Below are positions 11,070 through 24,539 of a DNA stretch of 64,000 bases, piece by piece. Made by a program: the position numbers and the translations under genes. The notes beneath the pieces were generated by a model. It worked only from the letters and a program-made list of their open reading frames with translations, did not search any database and was not told the DNA's origin. The DNA comes from Spirogloea muscicola (Eukaryota; Streptophyta; Zygnematophyceae; Spirogloeales; Spirogloeaceae): contig WELB01000002.1 in the NCBI GenBank assembly GCA_009602725.1, forward strand, positions 872,711 to 936,710, given 5' to 3'. Position 1 is the stretch's first letter. Each line of letters opens with the position of its first letter.

Positions 11070-11470
11070 AACCTGCAGTCATCTCCTATTACGATAAAGA
11101 CAGCGACGGGAGGTGTCTCGGCAGGTCTGCGCCTGCAGCCCCAGCAGCTCGGCCACACCATGCTGCGACCAAGCAGCACCAGCTGAGCACCCGTCCGCCG
11201 TCATTCGCTCGGGCGGCGTTCTGTTTGAACCTGATGAAGCCGTGGCGATTCTCCACCAGCGCCACGTCGGGGATGACCCCCATGCGTTCCGCCACCCACC
11301 GCTCCCCCCTGCATGGGCAGCCCCCAAGACACGAGTGCCTGGTACATGCAGCTGCGCCACTGCCGCCGACTCCGCACCCAAGGATGCAGCCGCAATTGGT
11401 GCAGGCAGCACGGATGGAAGCGACCTGCAGGGGCCCCTTTCGGAAGCCCCATTCGGGTGTGGTGACGCTT
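10728..11470. repeat. Large imperfect inverted repeat of the gag-pro segment
   Basis: 10728-11065 reads CTTCCGAAAGGGGCCCCTGC... on the plus strand and reappears on the minus strand from about 11452 down to 11110. The arms are near-identical through the cysteine-rich coding block and about 85-90% alike near the centre (estimate by eye). The axis lies around 11070-11100. The minus arm lacks some bases near the protease active site. It is an inverted partial duplication of the retroelement. Confidence 0.8.
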
Positions 11471-11506
11471 CTGCCACATTCTTTGCATGTCTGCTCACCT
11501 GGTAGT

Positions 11507-12227
11507 GAAGCCATGCAGGGCAGGCTACTGCTACTTCATAAAGCAGAGTCTTGGCCTGTAGGCGGAGCTGCAGGTGTGGCGGTTCGACGCGTAGTTAGCG
11601 CTATACGACAGGCACGACATCACCTCCCACCGGCCGCGAACTGACACCTTTGGCTGCCCAGACATCGCTTGTCATACTTGAGCAGATCTTTTATCTAGGA
11701 TATGCCTGACGTGAGGATGTACTTCCAGCCGAGGGGCATGCCCCCCAACAAATATGTCGTTATTTCAACATCGTGTGTCTGCTCGTTTGCAGCAAGCTTA
11801 GGCTCATGCTTTGCACCGGAAAGAGGAGCTCGACCAGAAAGTCGCTCTCCTAGAAGGGGCAAGAGCTGTGACCAGGAAACTGGTCAAGCTTCAGCTGGTT
11901 CAGAAGGGCCTTTCATTTGCGGTCCGGTGTTTGGGCATCAGCTAGCAACCTCTACATGCTGACTCGTGGTTACCGAGCGGGTCAGCTTAGCAGCAGGTGA
12001 TGCACATCCGTCGATGTGCTTGCTCTCTAACTTGGCCACTCAGGCCCTCCACCACTCAACAAACGTGCCAGCGCCTCCAAGGTTTCTAGGGTCACCGAAA
12101 AAAGAAAAACAGCGAAAAACAGTCCTCGCATACCAACGACTTCTGACTTGCACACGGTGCCTACTGGCCTTGCGGCCAATAGGCTCCAACATGAGCTAAA
12201 CGACAGCTCGTTCATATGCTTTCAAAC
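11507..12227 (+). mobile_element. Non-LTR 3' remnant, second subfamily, and unassigned sequence
   Basis: 11720-12060 matches the reverse complement of 63720-63960: a MP-rich start, then a degraded tail ending NLYMLTRGYRAG, followed by GGTCAGCTTAGCAGCAGGTGA. This is the coding end and 3' flank of a non-LTR element subfamily distinct from the one at 24540-28281. 11507-11700 and 12060-12227 show no recognisable gene. No RNA gene was seen. Confidence 0.55.
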
Positions 12228-12551
12228 TCACGTGATATATGCATATAATGTCACTTTTGCACTTGTCCACTTGGGGCTAGAGTCAACAAGATCTTGATAC
12301 TCTGCTTCCGCTTTTGTTGCAATAATGTCCACAAAGTAGGTAGTCATGTACGGGGCCATTACTCTCTCGATCTCAATGAGAACGTCACTATGATGAACTG
12401 GTGGATTAGGGTCTTGCATGTAGGAATGGTCAACCCTGATAGCAGGTGTGCAATTCGGGGCTTCAGAGTCCCATGATGTCTTCTCACTGTCAAGCAGCCT
12501 CATCTTGTCCAGTGAGGGCCAAGTGGTACCAAGCACTGGCATCTCGCTCAT
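12228..12551 (-). CDS. Orphan ORF of 107 codons downstream of the ABCC gene
   Basis: An uninterrupted minus-strand frame begins MSEMPVLGTTW at 12551 and ends at 12228, 49 bp downstream of the ABCC stop. It is not a strand shadow of another reading. The base composition is lower in GC than the flanking repeats. I do not recognise the protein; no membrane segment or motif stands out. It could be ABCC 3' untranslated sequence, an exon of an unseen gene, or chance. Confidence 0.25.
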   Translation of the reverse strand: MSEMPVLGTTWPSLDKMRLLDSEKTSWDSEAPNCTPAIRVDHSYMQDPNPPVHHSDVLIEIERVMAPYMTTYFVDIIATKAEAEYQDLVDSSPKWTSAKVTLYAYIT

Positions 12552-12599
12552 CAGCTAACCTCCCTTCGCCTGCAAGTCTCTGTCGCGTTTGTCGTGCCA

Positions 12600-17860
<5,261 letters not shown>

Positions 17861-17891
17861 CTGCGCAGATGGAAGCAAGGCAAAGACCGAG

Positions 17892-18263
17892 NNNNNNNNN
17901 NNNNNNNNNNNNNNNNNNNNNNNNNNNNNNNNNNNNNNNNNNNNNNNNNNNNNNNNNNNNNNNNNNNNNNNNNNNNNNNNNNNNNNNNNNNNNNNNNNNN
18001 NNNNNNNNNNNNNNNNNNNNNNNNNNNNNNNNNNNNNNNNNNNNNNNNNNNNNNNNNNNNNNNNNNNNNNNNNNNNNNNNNNNNNNNNNNNNNNNNNNNN
18101 NNNNNNNNNNNNNNNNNNNNNNNNNNNNNNNNNNNNNNNNNNNNNNNNNNNNNNNNNNNNNNNNNNNNNNNNNNNNNNNNNNNNNNNNNNNNNNNNNNNN
18201 NNNNNNNNNNNNNNNNNNNNNNNNNNNNNNNNNNNNNNNNNNNNNNNNNNNNNNNNNNNNNNN
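17892..18263. other. Assembly gap, 372 Ns
   Basis: The gap lies between the ABCC gene (intron upstream of exon 17660-17860) and reverse LTR-B sequence. The missing ABCC 5' exons, or an incorrect join, must be hidden here. ORFs drawn across the Ns have no meaning. Confidence 0.98.
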
Positions 18264-18529
18264 CCAAGGCTCCTCGTGCTTCCCTGTGCCACCCCCCCTC
18301 CAGGGGTGTGAGCGGGTCGCCCCATGGCCTGCCAGACGGCGGGCCAAAGATCCTCCCTTGAACGGGCGGATCCTGGCGAGGAGTATTTCTGGACGGGCTG
18401 GACCCGTCTCTGGGCGGGCCTCTTGCCCGGCAAGCCAGCCCGCCACCTGGCGGGCCCACTTGTCCCAAATAGCCGGTCATGTAATGCAAATAGAGCCATG
18501 TGGCTTAACCAAACGGCTGGTTCATTACA
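18264..18529 (-). mobile_element. LTR-B 5' half, reverse
   Basis: Reverse-complemented it starts TGTAATGAACCAGCCG at 18529 and matches the start of the forward LTR-B. Its distal 179 bp duplicate 8041-8219. Together, 7763-8219 and 18443-18529 would make one full LTR-B of about 545 bp. It is followed directly by CGGTC and the forward copy. Confidence 0.82.
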
Positions 18530-18534
18530 CGGTC

Positions 18535-19156
18535 TGTAACGATCCAGCCGTTTGGTCATGCCACACGGTGCTGTTAGCGTTACATGACCGCTAGCCGCTT
18601 GATGGACAAGTGGGCCCGCCCAGGTGCGGGCAACTCCCGCCCGTCCTGGACTAATCCTCGCCAGGTTCCACCCTGCCAAGGGGGGACCTTGGGCCCGCCG
18701 CAAGGGCAGGCCTTGGTGCGACCCGCTCACACCCCTGGAGTTGTTCATGTTTTTTTGGGCTGGCTTTACCAGCCCCTATCCTCAACAGGCGAGCACTTTC
18801 TTCCTGGAGGGAGGGTGGCAGGGGGGAAGCACTTCGAGCCTCGGCCCGAGACCCGACATCGGTTCGGACCGGTGAAGCCCAGGAGCAGCCTTGCCGCTGC
18901 TTGCCGCCCCAGCGGCCGCCGCAGCTTGCTGCGGAGCTCGCTGCGGGGAGTCCGTGGCTGCGCCCATTGAGGGCCAGTTGCTGGCTCGCGCCCAGGAGGT
19001 GGAGTCGCCGCCGGACGGCGGCGCCACAGGGCCTGTCTTCCGCTGCGCTATGCGCTAGTGCTTTGCCGTATAGTGGGTTGGTCCCTAAAACCCCTACAGC
19101 CGAACTTAACAAGGACGACTCACCCTGACTGCGTGCGTAGGGGCGAGTTCACTACA
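18535..19156 (+). mobile_element. LTR-B, forward, with a 63-bp LINE tail inserted
   Basis: The LTR starts TGTAACGATCCAGCCG and ends TTCACTACA. CGGTC is found at 18530-18534 and 19157-19161. Removing the insert at 18740-18802 leaves about 550 bp. With 18264-18529 it forms a head-to-head palindrome with about 260-bp imperfect arms centred on 18530-18534. Confidence 0.87.
18740..18802 (+). mobile_element. Minimal 63-bp non-LTR 3'-tail insertion, TSD CCTGGA
   Basis: A 63-bp insert made almost entirely of the LINE 3' tail (T-rich lead, GGGCTGGCTTTACCAGCCC hairpin, TCAACAGGCGAGCACTTTCTT) sits between two copies of CCTGGA (18734-18739 and 18803-18808). The sister LTR-B sequence at 8075 lacks it, which shows it is a real insertion into the LTR. 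Confidence 0.85.
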
Positions 19157-19475
19157 CGGTCAGACTGAAAGGATGAATAAGATTTTGGAAGACATGTTAA
19201 GGCATTCCGTGAACCCCCAGTCAGACTTGATTGGAACGAGTATCTTGCTCCAGCGCATTGTGCTTTAATTAACGCCTTTCATTACTTACCAAAACCACAC
19301 CCTTCTTCCTGAATTTTGATCAGCATCTCCGATCACCTTTGCAGGTGGGGAGGCCGGATCGCTTGCCGGCTGCAGTAAGCTTCACCGGACACTCTTGGAG
19401 GCTCAGCGGAGGGCTAAGCTATTCTTGACAATTGCTCAGAACCGGCAAAAGCAGTATGGTGATCTACGTCGCAGG
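19157..19475 (+). pseudogene. Gypsy integrase, second half of the core
   Basis: The reading resumes at GQTERMNKILEDMLRHSVNP, containing the glutamate of the catalytic triad. It continues through ALINAFHYLP and a degraded stretch to TIAQNRQKQYGDLRRR, the conserved entry into the integrase C-terminal domain. Frame changes and stops are present. It is interrupted at 19476 by an LTR-A. Confidence 0.8.
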
Positions 19476-19846
19476 TGTAACGTTCCCACCGTTAGGGCGT
19501 GCCAACGTTGCGGGAAATCTTCCAGTGTCGTCTCGTCACCGTGGGGGCGTGTCAATGGTGCCGGTCAATCCGCTGCACCCTGTGTGGCAATTCCCGATGT
19601 CGGGCTCGCTCTTCGGCGATCCGCCGCACCCCTATTCTTGACAATTGCTCAGAACCGGCAAAAGCAGTATGGTGATCTACGTCGCAGGTGTAACGTTCCC
19701 ACCGTTAGGGCGTGCCAACGTTGCGGGAAATCTTCCAGTGTCGTCTCGTCACCGTGGGGGCGTGTCAATGGTGCCGGTCAATCCGCTGCCCCCTGTGTGG
19801 CTATACCCGATGTCGGGCTCGCTCTTGGGCGAGCCCCGCCGAGGGT
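19421..19846 (+). repeat. 213-bp tandem duplication across a host/LTR junction
   Basis: 19421-19633 and 19634-19846 are near-identical direct repeats. Each unit holds the last 50-55 bp of host integrase sequence, the TSD GCAGG and the first 150 or so bp of LTR-A. LTR starts therefore occur at both 19476 and 19689. The duplication arose after the LTR insertion. Confidence 0.85.
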
Positions 19847-20330
19847 GGGCCCTTGTAGCTCCCCTCGTCACACACGCTATTTCGTGTCCCCATTGTTGGG
19901 CCCGTCCTTCCGAATGTGGGCCCTGGGAACGACCCTCGTCACACCCTCGGGGGAGGGGTGGCAGGTGGAACGCTATTTGTAGCCGGCCGAGGCCAGACTG
20001 CTCAGTCGGACCAACGCCCGAGAGAGACACAGCCCGCTGCTGCCTAGCCAGCCCCGCTTCTGCCTGCTGCTGCCGCCGCCGCCACAGCTTTGCTGCTGCC
20101 ACCTGCTGCCAATCCGTCGCCGCAGCTCATCGCTGCGGGTCCTGCCGGCTCTTCGTAAGTCTATTGGTAGTGTCACCGCCCTAGGGCGGTGCCTCAGGGT
20201 TAGACTTCTGCTGCGCTCTGTGCGCGTATGTGCGTTGTCCCGTATGAGGGTTGTCTCCAAAACACCCTATGCTCGAATACAGACCAGGACACCCTGACTC
20301 TAATTGTGTGTTTAACGCAGAGATGTCACA
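19476..20330 (+). mobile_element. Inserted LTR-A, TSD GCAGG
   Basis: LTR starts TGTAACGTTCCCACCG occur at 19476 and 19689 (duplicated) and the end GATGTCACA at 20330. GCAGG precedes both starts (19471-19475, 19684-19688) and follows the end (20331-20335). From the second start the LTR is 642 bp, about 250 bp shorter than the full LTR-A, because the CTGG-rich central part is deleted. A CACCGCCCTAGGGCGGTG palindrome lies at 20174-20191. Confidence 0.87.
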
Positions 20331-20863
20331 GCAGGGACGTGTCCTTCGACGTGGGTGCACAAGTGCTGTTGAGCATTAAGCACTTAACCAGTACGCACAA
20401 ATTGCTGCCAAATTGGGTTGGACATTTTCGTAGTGCGCCTGGTCGGCAAGGCGCCTATGAGCTCGATAACCAGTACAATGGTATTCCACAAAATTTCCCT
20501 TGTGTCTCAGCTCGAGCTATACCATACGGATGGCCGTGTCCAATCGGCCCACCTCCTCTCGTTATTGATGGCGAGAAAGAGTCAAGTGGAGGAGATTTTC
20601 TCACTCTGGGACAAATTCCGTGGGCGTCGTAAGTCACATGACTACCCTGTCAAGTGGCTCGGCTATGGGCCTGAACAAAATAAATGGGAACATTCGGACA
20701 ATCTTGTCCATCGTCGTTCCCGCATTCAGACGCATCTGACAGGCGGCAACGCCTCTTTCCACCGACGTCCAGTACCTTTCCGCCAGATTTTATCCCCCTG
20801 AGTTGAACCCCTGTAGTGCTTCCTGCTTGTTCCGAGGACATGAACGTTTAAGCGGGGAGGTAT
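20331..20863 (+). pseudogene. Gypsy integrase C-terminus and chromodomain
   Basis: FDVGAQVLLSIKHLTSTHKLLPNWVGHF (in blocks) is the integrase C-terminal domain. After frame changes, EEIFSLWDKFRGRRK and VKWLGYGPEQNKWEH (20590-20690) form the chromodomain with its aromatic residues. The polypurine tract AAGCGGGGAGG at about 20852-20862 precedes the LTR. The chromodomain is better preserved here than the one at 36-137. Confidence 0.83.
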
Positions 20864-22121
20864 GCAGTGTTTCCCCCATTCTGGGTGTGCCAACGGGGCC
20901 GGTAACCTTACGTGATCATATCGTATCTACCGTTTCTGAGTCCCAAACGGTGCAGGTAACTTTGCTACTACCACGTGTAACTTTGTACGTTTCGAGGTCC
21001 CGGGCTCCGTACCACGTGCCCATCTCTCGGGCCCCGTGCGCATGCCTCGGGCCCACGCCCTGCGGGGTGGCCGGGTGGGCCAGCTTTCCTGCAGGCCAGC
21101 GCCCTACAGGCTGGCCGCGTGGGCCAGTTCTCCGTCAGGCCAGCGCCCTGCGGACTGGCCGGGTTGGCCAGCTCGTTTGGCCTCATGGCCGCATGGCCTC
21201 GGTCCTGAGTCCTCACGGCGTCAGTCGTCTGGCTCCGTGAGCCAGGCTCTTGAAACAAAACAAAACAAAAGCAGCTACGAAGCACGCAGTAACCCCTGCT
21301 AAGCAGCCTCGGATCACAGACGCTGGGCTCCTGGAAGCGGGTTCCCTGGCCAGAGCCAGAGGCAGCAGCGAGGGCTCTGCCGGCACGCAGGTGCATCGCG
21401 GGCCATAGACCTCTGCAGCGACACGGCCAAGCGCATACAGTACACCTGTGCTAGCGACCCGGCTGCAGGAAAGTCACCGGCTCCCTGTGGAAGCGGCGGA
21501 CAATGGCGTGGCGTGCGAGCTGGTTGAGCAGCTCGAGCCACCGAGCGCCCAACGCCCCATGCGTGTCGATAGCCCGCGGGAAGAACTCGTCTTCCCGCGG
21601 GTGATCAGCATACTCGCGCTCCTGGCTCGAGCGGCGCAGGCCTCGGGTCCTGTGCGCCAGCCTCTTGCATTCATCGTGTCCCTTGTCAGGCCCGCCCCTC
21701 TGGGGGAGGGCCCTGGGGGCGACCCTCGTCACACCCTCAGGGGAGCGGTGGCAGGAGAAGTGCCATAAGTAGTAGGCCTTGGTCAGACTCCGGAGTCGGA
21801 CTAACGCCGAGAGAGACAGAGCTCTGCTGCTGCCTAGCCAGCACCGGTGCTGCCTCCGCCGCCGCCGCCGCCACAGCTCTGCTGCTGCCGGCTGCTACCA
21901 GCCCGTTGCCGCAGCTCATCGCTGCGGGCCCTGCCGGCTCTCCGTAAGTCTATTGGTAGAGTCACCGCCCTAGGGCGGTGCCTCAGGTAAGACTTCCGCT
22001 GCGCTCTGTGCGCGTATGTGCGTTGGCATTCTCCTGGGGGTTGTCTCCTAAACATCCTATGCTTGAATCCAAATCAGGACATTCTGACACTGACTGTGTG
22101 ATTAGGGACAGGGATGTTACA
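20864..22121 (+). mobile_element. 3' LTR of the gypsy element, interrupted by LINE sequence
   Basis: The LTR follows the polypurine tract and ends GGGATGTTACA at 22121. It is related to LTR-A (start TGCAGTGTTTCCCCC, TATA-like region near 21765, palindrome at 21963-21980, GTAAGTCTATTGG upstream of it). A LINE fragment occupies about 21253-21690 and the central LTR part is missing there. Subfamily divergence from LTR-C at 317-1056 means the two may not be a pair. Confidence 0.75.
21253..21690 (-). mobile_element. LINE C-terminal/3' fragment, minus strand
   Basis: On the minus strand it encodes YADHPREDEFFPRA, then HGALGARWLELLNQLARHA, LAQVYCMRLAVSLQRSMA and a terminal LLSRGY-stop. The plus-strand left edge is AAACAAAACAAAACAAAAG, so on the coding strand the element ends in a TTTTG-repeat tail, not poly(A). 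It covers the last part of the restriction-like nuclease domain. Confidence 0.75.
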
Positions 22122-23284
22122 GCCGCCACTGCCCTCTTGCCGGCCCCCGTTATTCAGCCGTCACTAGCAAGTGACGGTCTACCACACGGGCTAGTATGAG
22201 CGGTCAAATGTCCACGTCAATACCAACGAACACTGATGGTGCCGTCAAACTACAAGCAGCTGCCACCTCCCGACGCCGTTCCAGCGCCAGCGCCGTGCTA
22301 TCTATCGTCACGATTCCTACTTTCGCCGCCTCAGCTCGAGGGAGAGTACTTTTATGCAATTATATATATGCACTGACCTCCCCAGTCGTCAGTCTGGGAG
22401 ATGTCCTGTCTCCATGCATCTTCCAAGCTGCTCCTGCCGCACTAACAATACGTTCCAGCCAGATGAGGTGGATAGGCATCTGCTAAGCCAGTACTGCTGT
22501 TGACGTTCCAGCCGTGTGACATACTGTTATACATACTTGCAGAAGGGGTACGTGATAGAGATGGCTCTTACGAAGGTAGCGCGGGCTGTGAAAGTAGAAT
22601 AAAGAGAAGAGCTCTTCCAAAGTAGACAATGGCTGTGAGAGGCTAGCCCCAAATAAGACAAGGTCTGAATGGGTCGGAAGTTGCTTATGAATTATGTGAC
22701 AGAAGAAACCAATGACCTTTCCACTGTAAGCCAGTGGCTGCGAGAAGCCAGCCTGAAGGAACGGACGATGTCTGAGAGGGCCGAAGGCGCAAAAATAACC
22801 ACGAAAAATAGGGAGGGGCTCTTCCAAGTCGGAAGCCATTTCTAAGGGGGCGAGGTCTGTGGAAAAGCCAGAAATACTGGACAAGGCCCAAAGGCCGGAA
22901 GGTGTTAAACAGCACAACTATGCAAGTGGCCATAGCGATGGGAGCCTGCAATTCAGAGCCCAAAGGGCAGCCCAAAAGAGGGGTGTCATGAAAGAAGCTC
23001 GTCCAAAAGGGGGCGATTGGCTTGGGATGGCCAGCCCAAAAGAGAAAGTGCCCGAAGGAGCAGAATTGCTGCAGGCAGAGGGAAAGTGAGAAGACCCAGG
23101 ATAGGCCGATGGCTGCGATTGGCCAGCCCGGGGAAATAATGAACGAGAGGAATGGAGTGTGCATGATCGAGGGGGGTTCAGCAGCCGACATCGGTGCTAT
23201 GCAGCTGGACTGCAGCTCTTCCAGCTCTTCTGGGCCCTTCGATTGCTTCGTTTTATTTCTGGGCTGGCCAATCACGGCTATTAC
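22122..23284. repeat. Non-coding repeat-rich stretch with GAAGAGCTCTTCC-type motifs
   Basis: No credible gene is seen. 22122-22500 has a short frame starting at 22196 (serine/alanine-rich) with no recognisable domain. From about 22560 the sequence repeats two diverged themes: CTCTTCC near palindromes (GAAGAGCTCTTC at 22606-22617; others near 22819 and 23215) and GGCTG-N-GA-N-GGC-AGCC hairpins (about 22630, 22728, 23020, 23106, 23265). These resemble the 3' hairpin of the local LINEs. Confidence 0.5.
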
Positions 23285-24179
23285 TGTAACGTTTCCGCCG
23301 TTTGAAGGTGCCAACGGCGCGCGATAACCTTACATGAGCGTAACGTATCTACCATTTGGAGTCCCAAACGGTGCGGGTAGCTTGGCTGCACTCCGTGTAG
23401 CTAAGTACGGTTCGAGGGTCCCGGGCTCCGTGCCCTGTCGGCACGCCTCGGGCTCACGCCCTGCAGGCCGGCCGGGTGGGTCAGCTCTCCCTCAGGCCGG
23501 CGCCCCGCGGGCCGACCGGATTGACCAGCTCTCCAGTCCTCATGGCTGCATGGCCTCAGTCCCTTGACCCCGTGAGCCAGGCTATTGGCCTGGCGCGCCA
23601 CCTCCTTGGCGCTAGTCACTGTCCAGCGCGCCAGTCCCTTGGACTCGCGCGCCGGCCTCTTGGCGCTAGTCCCTTGGACTCGTGCTAAAGGCCACTGGCC
23701 CTGTGTGCCAGCCTGTTGTGTTTGTCGTGTCCCCTTGTCAGGCCCGCCCCTCCAAGGGAGGGCCTTGGGGCCGACCCTCGTCACACCCTCAGGGGAGGGG
23801 TGGCAGGAGAACCGCTATAAGTAGTGGGCCTTGGTCAGACTCCGGAGTCGACCAACGCCCGAGAGAGACACAGCCCTGCTGCTGCCTAGCCAGCCCCGCT
23901 GCTGCCTGCTGCTGCCGCCGCCGCCACAGCTCTGCTGCTGCCGGCTGCTGCCAGCCCGTCGCCGCAGCTCATCGCTGCGGGCCCTGCCGGCTCTCTGTAA
24001 GTCTATTGGTAGAGTCACCGCTCTAGGGCGGTGCCTCAGGGTAAGACTTCCGCTGCGCTCTGTGCGCGTATGTGCGTTGGCGTTCTCCTGTATGAGGGTT
24101 GTCTCCAAAACACCCTATACTCGAATCCAAACCAGAACATTCTGACTCTAACTGTGTGATTAAGAGCAGAGATGTCACA
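23285..24179 (+). mobile_element. Solo LTR-A, 895 bp, TSD ATTAC
   Basis: This is the clean reference copy: start TGTAACGTTTCCGCCG at 23285, end GATGTCACA at 24179, ATTAC at 23280-23284 and 24180-24184. Internal landmarks: CTATAAG TATA-like box about 23814, start-site region after it, CTG/CAG-rich tract 23875-23990, GTAAGTCTATTGG at about 23998, a near-perfect palindrome CACCGCTCTAGGGCGGTG about 24017. No internal element remains, as expected after LTR-LTR recombination. Confidence 0.93.
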
Positions 24180-24184
24180 ATTAC

Positions 24185-24539
24185 CCTCTACCGGAAGAGT
24201 TCTCTCTCTTCCAGTGTAAGGAATGCGCTCTACCGCCCTTTAGTTCTGATTTGCACCTGCTGGCGTCTTGGAGACTAGTACTCCATACATTCTTTGGGCT
24301 GCCTTCCACAGCATAGCCTTTTTCTTCACAGCCTCCCTTAAGTTGCAAGAGCTGTTGGTTGCTTTAGCCTCCCTCTCAAAACGTAAGAAACAGCGGCTCT
24401 TCCAATTTTCGGCAATGCAAGGCAATCGCTGCAAGAAATCAGCTCAAAGAAGGAGCTCTTTCAATTGGAAGAGCTGTTCTGTTTCAATAACAGCCAATGG
24501 CCAGCCCAAAGAAAGAGAAACTGCTCTTCCAATTTGATT
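24185..24539. repeat. AT-richer spacer with CTCTTCCAATT motifs
   Basis: This continues the 22560-23284 repeat type, which the solo LTR interrupted: CTCTTCC or its complement followed by AATT recurs at about 24396, 24455 and 24522, and a GGCCAGCCC half-hairpin lies near 24500. No gene was seen. It abuts the LINE copy at 24540. Confidence 0.45.
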
